Origin: Dermanyssus gallinae | Taxonomy: Eukaryota > Arthropoda > Arachnida > Mesostigmata > Dermanyssidae | Length of the DNA stretch: 64,000 bases | NCBI GenBank assembly: GCA_003439945.1 | Contig: QVRM01004004.1 | Location: 1-64,000 of the forward strand | Direction: 5' to 3' | Part shown: one piece after another, positions 58,814 through 64,000 of the stretch | Numbering within the stretch: position 1 is the stretch's first letter | Layout: every line of letters begins with the position of its first letter | Notes under the pieces: generated by a model | What the model was told of the DNA's origin: nothing | Database searches by the model: none | The model's input: the letters and a program-made list of their open reading frames with translations, nothing else | Made by a program: the position numbers and the translations under genes

Positions 58814-60016
58814 GTCTTTTCTTTTCCGCTTTTCTACTCTTTGCTTTTTCGTTTCCGAGCAAGTGGCGAAAACTTTCTCCAGACATACAACTGCCTCAAA
58901 TTGTATAGGTTTTGGGCTTCGTTTAAGCGGCTTTCACAGACGAATAGAGCATGCTTGTGTTTATTGGTATACAAAAAAAATCATAAAAGAGAGAGGGTTT
59001 AGTATTTAGCCTTTTATTTTTGTCGTGTCAATCATGCTCAGCATACACGTCAGGATATTGTCTACTTGACAAATTTGATGAGTTTTATACTGTGTAATAG
59101 CAAACGGTATTGTGCCGTGGGATGTGTAACTCTTTTCAAGCTTCTTTATATATCTGAAATTTATTATATCGGCTGAATAGACTTCTTGAACGGGGCTCGT
59201 CGTATTCCGCACTTTGTGTTTGCACACCATCGCAACCTTGAGAGGTCCGCAATTCTGTCATGTTATATCTGTGTAATTTAAGGTTTGACCTTCATACATG
59301 CCGGTGTTATTTATAGCACTTTTATCTGTTACATCACAGATTTGCTTAAATCTCTATTGCTTCCTGTTCTAATATCTCTAAGCCATACGGTGTAATGCTG
59401 GCTTTTGAAGACAACGCCACTGGCCATGCGCAATAACAAAAACGATCAAAGCCTACTCCTTTCGCCACTTCTCTGTCTACTCAACTGGATATCTTTACAT
59501 ATTCCCGACAAGTTATCCTTCATTCATTACTGTATTTTTGCAGACAAAACAGAAGCAACTTCCCAATACTTTTTCTATGTCCTCCAACTTCTCATGTCCA
59601 TATTGCCGTTTTTTGGCAGTGGAAATGTGTTGTCGAGTTGAGTTGTGGAAAGAGCGACACTGCGTAGAGTCGCGTTTGTGTGTTTTTATTCTGTATACTC
59701 TTTGCTTACCTATGCGCAGCGTTGTTTTCTAGAGGCGGCTATGCCCGTTTGCATATTTTTTTAAAGTTATACAGCAGAGCTCCGTTCCATCAGTGGTGCA
59801 GTCCGACCTCTCAGCGAATCGCACCGATTTGTTTGAGGACCCGTACTAATCACATCATCCATGTAGCCTAAAAGGGTCCGGCCTGCACAATGCACAGCTG
59901 TACAGGAGCAATATCTTTCGTCGAAGCTCTCGACTTGTACGACAGGACAGGACTGGTGCGGTGCTCGACGATTAGTCGCAGCAGTAAAATCACTGCGGGC
60001 ATCGGCGGCATGCCCA
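58814..60016. other. No gene seen
   Basis: No domain recognised. The segment ggccatgcgcaataacaaaaacgatc (59,422 on) has a diverged direct copy at 61,677, so a dispersed repeat is present. Confidence 0.4.
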
Positions 60017-60104
60017 TTGCCGATCATCATCGTCTTCCACGTCATCATTACCATTCTTATTAACATAATCGCCATCTACTTTGTCTTCGTCATCATCATC
60101 GTCG

Positions 60105-60141
<37 letters not shown>

Positions 60142-61330
60142 CCTCCTCAACATCGCCATCATCATCATCATCATCATCATCCTCATCATCCTTGCCAGCA
60201 TCATTCTTTCTTCCTCAGCCTTCTGACGGCCCCCATCTGCACGAAAACGACGACGATGACGACGACGACGACGAATGGCCTACGCGTATTTATTGGCACC
60301 TCAGTCTAGCTTTAGCTTGCAGTCGGCCAGCCGGTCATTCCACTACCTTTCGTTCGTTCGTTCGTTGCTTGCTTCCTGCTTCCTGCGTTACTTCCTCGAA
60401 ACAGCCGCCCAAGAAACCGCCCGGCAAATTGAATGTAGTAGTAGCAGCGGTAGTTATCGTAGCAGTGGCAACAGCAGCAGCAGCAGATGTAGCCGCTCGG
60501 CGGGAATAGCGAGAGTAGGCGGCGCAACGGGGCATTTGTCAGGCCGAATCCTTGCCGAGTGTGCTGGTTCGCCCGGCCGCCGGCCCTGCTGCCCTATTCC
60601 GCGGCTCGCTCGCTCACTCGCTTGAGTGGAGCTACCAAACTCGGCCGCTTCGTGCCACGAGAACGCGTCTATTTGGCGCTACGTTACTCCAGCGTGGTCT
60701 GGCGCCTCTCTACGTCGCGCGCGCCATCACTACTACTCGTGGCTAAGGCAGTACCGGCAGTACCAACAGTACCATTGCTACCGCCGCTACAGCGACGACC
60801 ACCACCACCACCAGGGAAGATGCAAACCCCAGCGAGCGGTGGACGCGAGCGTGAACTGAACGTGTGTAGATATGGACGGACGTGTAGAGAGATATGGACG
60901 GACGTGCGTAGACCCGGCCCTGTGTAGGCGCGGACAGAGAGCCTAAAGTCGACAGTACTACCACGGTACTGTGGCACACTCACTCACACCGGGCACAGCT
61001 CAAGACGGACGCCCTCCTTGCCTGCCTGCTGGCGTACCGCTTGCCTCACACGAGTAGAGCGAGCGCAACTACGCGGTAAGCGATGCAGAGGTATGCTCTG
61101 CCCCCCGCCTGCCGTTGACGATGATGACCGACCGGAGGGGATCGGAGAAACGGGAAATGAGGGGCAGCAAACGCAGGAAAAGGTTTGCGGTATAAAGCCA
61201 CACTATCGACCATTACGAGGCCTACGATGACTACTACTACTACTACTTCTACTACTAGTGCTAAGATCACTACTGCTGCTGCTGCTACCATGACTACTAT
61301 TACTACAGCGACTGGTACAGTAACGACCAT
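60017..61330. other. CpG-rich island with trinucleotide repeats
   Basis: Starts with a TCA/ATC tract (60,080-60,190), then a GAC/ACG run (60,244-60,275), an AGC-rich stretch (60,440-60,490), CCA runs (60,796-60,813) and ACT/CTG runs (61,226-61,300). Between them the DNA is strongly GC- and CpG-rich (60,350-61,140), the longest such stretch outside the R2-like fragment. It looks like promoter, 5' UTR or low-complexity exon sequence. Open frames are present on all strands, but they are serine, valine or proline runs from the repeats, and I cannot name a gene or choose a strand. Confidence 0.35.
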
Positions 61331-61430
61331 TCTTGATCTATGTCCACAACGCTCGTCCGTGAAATAGCGGGATAGCTAGACTCAGCCCAGGCAATGCTGA
61401 TTTCCCCAGAGTACGCCTACCTTATCTATC

Positions 61431-61748
61431 TATCTCTCTCTCGATCTCTCTCTCTCTCTCTCTCTCTCGCGTTCTCTATATAGATATATACCTCAGTTTC
61501 TATGTTTTCTCCTCTGACTTAGCTCACATTTTCTATCTTACGTACGTACACTCGTTTATTTGCTCTGTTTCTTTGGAGCTCAGGTAGCTCCCCTGGTCCC
61601 TTCCTTTTTTTTTGCGAAAAACTAAGCCGCCCAGTCGGTCATATGTTTTCAGTGGCAACAAAGAACACATGCCAGTTGCCATGCGCAATTGCCAAAACGA
61701 CCGAGGCTTCTCTCTCCCTCCTCTCTCGCTGTCTCTCCCTCCACATTG

Positions 61749-61798
<50 letters not shown>

Positions 61799-61818
61799 AT
61801 TTATATATATATATATAT
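61431..61818. repeat. (CT)n and (TA)n microsatellites
   Basis: CT-rich tracts at 61,431-61,470 and 61,700-61,767; TA arrays at 61,767-61,795 and 61,802-61,818. Confidence 0.92.
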
Positions 61819-63480
61819 GTATACACCCACTCGAAATAAATTGTAGCATTATATATGCAGCTACGCCATATCTTCGATGTTTTACTAAGATAGACAAAAC
61901 TGCCTTCGTGCCATACCCGCACTGGCTTCAATTGAGTAAACGGATAGCTAATGCTATTTGGCCATCGTGTACTCGCTTATCTGACCGCCTGACCGCCGCG
62001 TGCGTCGTAATCGACTAAATGAATCAGGTTCATTTGCGATCAGTTATTGCTGCCACCCCGAGAAAATACTGCGTCTCTGTTTATACCACAGGGGCGGTCC
62101 GGGTGAAACCTGTCGTCCTGCTTGCATATGCAGCTGTATCCGATGAAGAGTGCCGAAAGGTGAGGTTCGCGCCTAACCTTACAGTCCAACAATGACATCC
62201 GCATCGTGGCCCACAGGTCAGACTCACGAACACCTCAGTGACTATTGTTGGGTAATGATACCGCCGCAGGCGTAGAGAGAAAGGCGTAGATTTTAGCAGT
62301 GTCTGCTAAAATGTATGCGCAAACAAAACGCCGTTACGCATTGAGCATTGAGGCTAAGAGTCGAAGTGAATCAAATAGAAATCACTTTTCTTGCCAACAC
62401 ACGGAGTTGGGAGTACTTTCTGGGGTATGTACAGAAGTAACACCACTTGGATAGATTCGTTTGGCCATGCGCTAGGTTTCTGTTTGTTCTGTGAGTGCGA
62501 GTTTAGCTCTTTAGACCGGATTCGATCGGATATTGAAAAAATGGTGGGCGATGTCGGCCCGCCAAATCTAAGCCATGCATTAGACCTGGCGGGTCTAATG
62601 TCTAATCTAAAAAAAACAACGGTTTCCAAAGATGTCTAAAACGACAGAATTATGATCATACAAATACGGGGGTGACCAGATAAACTGTTATTTAGATGAG
62701 TCACATTAGTATGCGTCTATAACTGAGCGGATGTTGTCGATTCGCGTAACCTGCGTCGCCAACACCCATAAAATGGAGACTCAGCAGCACAAATCCCGCA
62801 CACGACTGTGATTGACGGCGACGCGTTCACTTGATTACCTAATCAGGACAACTATCAAATATGTGGCAATTATACAATTACCAGAGCGGCTTACCTACGG
62901 CTTCAAAATGCTTTAAAAGTATTTCACAGCGTAGGTTCGCGCAGCTAGAGCATTGTTTTAAACAACAGGGACATTGCGTAGGATCAAATCTCGTTCTGAC
63001 CAAATTATTTCTTTAATCTTGATCGAGAATCTGGTTGAGCGTTGCCCTGGTACAACGTGAATCTGCTGAAGAGATCCCACATGAGTTAAGTATGAGCAAA
63101 ATATGGCCTGGCTGAAAGGTAGGAACGGGGTTGCAATATAGTAGTATCCTACTATCTAACATTAGGAATTACTGAGTCACGTTGTGTTCAAAATTGATAA
63201 CCCGTTTGAAAAAAACCTTAAAGAAAAAGAAACTGCGGTCGTACCGAAGGAATTTACATAAGGGCAGAAGCTGAGAGGTCTAAGCCAAGTGTAAACCTCT
63301 TGAAAAAATGCATGCAAAGTCTGTGTTGTGCTTTTCTGCATAAGTGAATAACTGTTCTCTCTATCATAGGATCGGCCACTCTCCATTTTAAGAACAATCA
63401 GTCTATAGGTAAAACGCACTATACAATACAATTCCGTAACCTTATGCCAGAGCGAAAAGGAAAAGCAAATTCAAACGCGA
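61819..63480. other. No gene seen
   Basis: Open frames up to 91 codons (62,354-62,629, minus) without recognisable domains. Near 62,562-62,603 short arms cccgcca/tggcggg can pair. Nothing else is supported. Confidence 0.4.
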
Positions 63481-63532
63481 AGTGGAGCAGTTGGTTCTTA
63501 CATGCAACGTGTGCTGTTTAATAAAAAAACAT

Positions 63533-63725
63533 TATATCTACACCTGGAAGAGACTTCACGGGTACCAACATGTTATGAGTACAAACACTGTTTTTCAAAA
63601 GAAGTACTTCAAGTGCTTCTATCGATTGTGCTCGCAGCAATGCGCTAGGTACTACATAGTCCAATTCCCGGCCCTTAAGAGACAATTGTCGCATCTTCGC
63701 ACCTTTCACAGTAAAAGCAATATAA
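63533..63725 (+). pseudogene. C-terminal fragment of 48-kb-family retrotransposon ORF2
   Basis: The frame at 63,482-63,751 reads YIYTWKRLHGYQHVM, then FQKKYFKCFYRLCSQQCARY. This aligns with VYTRYIVHGYHYLVC and FHEEYELCTCRFCLQRCAKY at the end of the 819-residue ORF. The Cys/His motif is partly lost: two Cys remain, and the His and last Cys are replaced by Tyr and Phe. Similarity starts at residue 18, so the ATG is not native. It points toward the neighbouring minus-strand fragment. Confidence 0.65.
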
Positions 63726-63730
63726 CATTA

Positions 63731-64000
63731 CATTTATTTCACGCATATTGACTATTCATATAACATTAAAACTTTTACTGGCGTCAGTTGCTCTCTGTAT
63801 GTCATTCTAGAGAGGCAGTGTTGCGATCTCTTCATAAGGGCTAGGCAGGCAGACGCAAGATACTATGTACACGCTTGAGAGCATAGTCGACAGATGCACT
63901 CTGTGATTTCCTCACGGAGGCATTGTTAGCAATAAACTACACATTTGTTATAGATGTGGCGATTGTCACGTGCACAACCGGGGATGAGAGGCGCAAAAAT
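63731..64000 (-). pseudogene. 3' end of 48-kb-family retrotransposon, runs off window
   Basis: The tail atttatttcacgcatattga (63,732-63,751) marks the 3' end. The minus strand then reads HCLSR with EQLT (63,790-63,830), CICRLCSQAC (about 63,880) and DNRHIYNKCVVYC (63,945-63,985). These match, in order, the terminus, the CTCRFCLQRC motif and DNRHVYTRYIVHG of the 48-kb ORF2. Two stops interrupt it. The remainder lies beyond position 64,000. Confidence 0.7.

Noticed and set aside
60081..60509. Poly-serine and poly-aspartate open frame
   Set aside because: Produced by TCA and GAC triplet runs, with no flanking conserved domain.

Overview
The window is metazoan nuclear DNA, most likely from an arthropod. 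The reasons are long satellite arrays, many (TA)n, (GA)n and CAG/CAA microsatellites, several clades of non-LTR retrotransposon, mariner relics, a tRNA-derived SINE-like family, palindromic MITE-like elements and a fragment carrying a 28S rDNA tag of the kind left by R2 elements. I recognise no intact host protein-coding gene. Every convincing coding signal belongs to a mobile element, and nearly all of these are truncated or frameshifted.

Layout. Positions 1-24,903 are satellite. A 17-bp satellite (A) runs from 1 to 16,568 and is interrupted at 12,311-14,880 by a 5'-truncated non-LTR retrotransposon. A related 19/20-bp satellite (B), lying in the opposite orientation, runs from 16,569 to 24,903 with a 278-bp island of A at 21,391-21,668. 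Both satellites are short imperfect palindromes; B has one more base pair in each arm than A, gained symmetrically. The far edge of B cuts a minus-strand reverse transcriptase relic (24,896-25,540) at its YADD motif.

Positions 25.5-47.9 kb are accessory, gene-poor sequence. They hold mariner fragments (29.2-30.3 kb), the R2-like GC-rich fragment (31.08-31.71 kb), three SINE-like copies (32.9, 42.2 and 46 kb), a non-LTR element set between two (TA)n tracts (35.9-37.5 kb), a palindromic MITE copy (37.66-38.4 kb), and degraded reverse transcriptase fragments at 41.8-42.4 and 43.9-44.6 kb. CpG- and GA-rich stretches at 26.9-27.4 and 33.6-35.6 kb may be promoter or 5'-UTR sequence, but I cannot assign them to a gene.

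Positions 47.97-51.18 kb hold the best-preserved mobile element, a minus-strand two-ORF non-LTR retrotransposon with an 819-residue reading frame. Related 3' fragments lie at 28.65, 43.9, 58.6 and 63.5-64.0 kb, and four of the five copies share a 3' tail containing a polyadenylation signal. A 1.15-kb near-perfect palindrome (54,548-55,696) is the clearest DNA-transposon-like unit. The last 8 kb hold a (TA)n tract, a CpG-rich island with trinucleotide repeats (60.0-61.3 kb) and two convergent retrotransposon 3' ends.

The pieces interact as nested insertions rather than as a gene system: retrotransposon in satellite, retrotransposon in a TA microsatellite, MITEs abutting TA tracts and a SINE inside a reverse transcriptase relic. 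The most unusual signal is the pair of inverted, palindrome-preserving satellites and their orientation-switch junctions.
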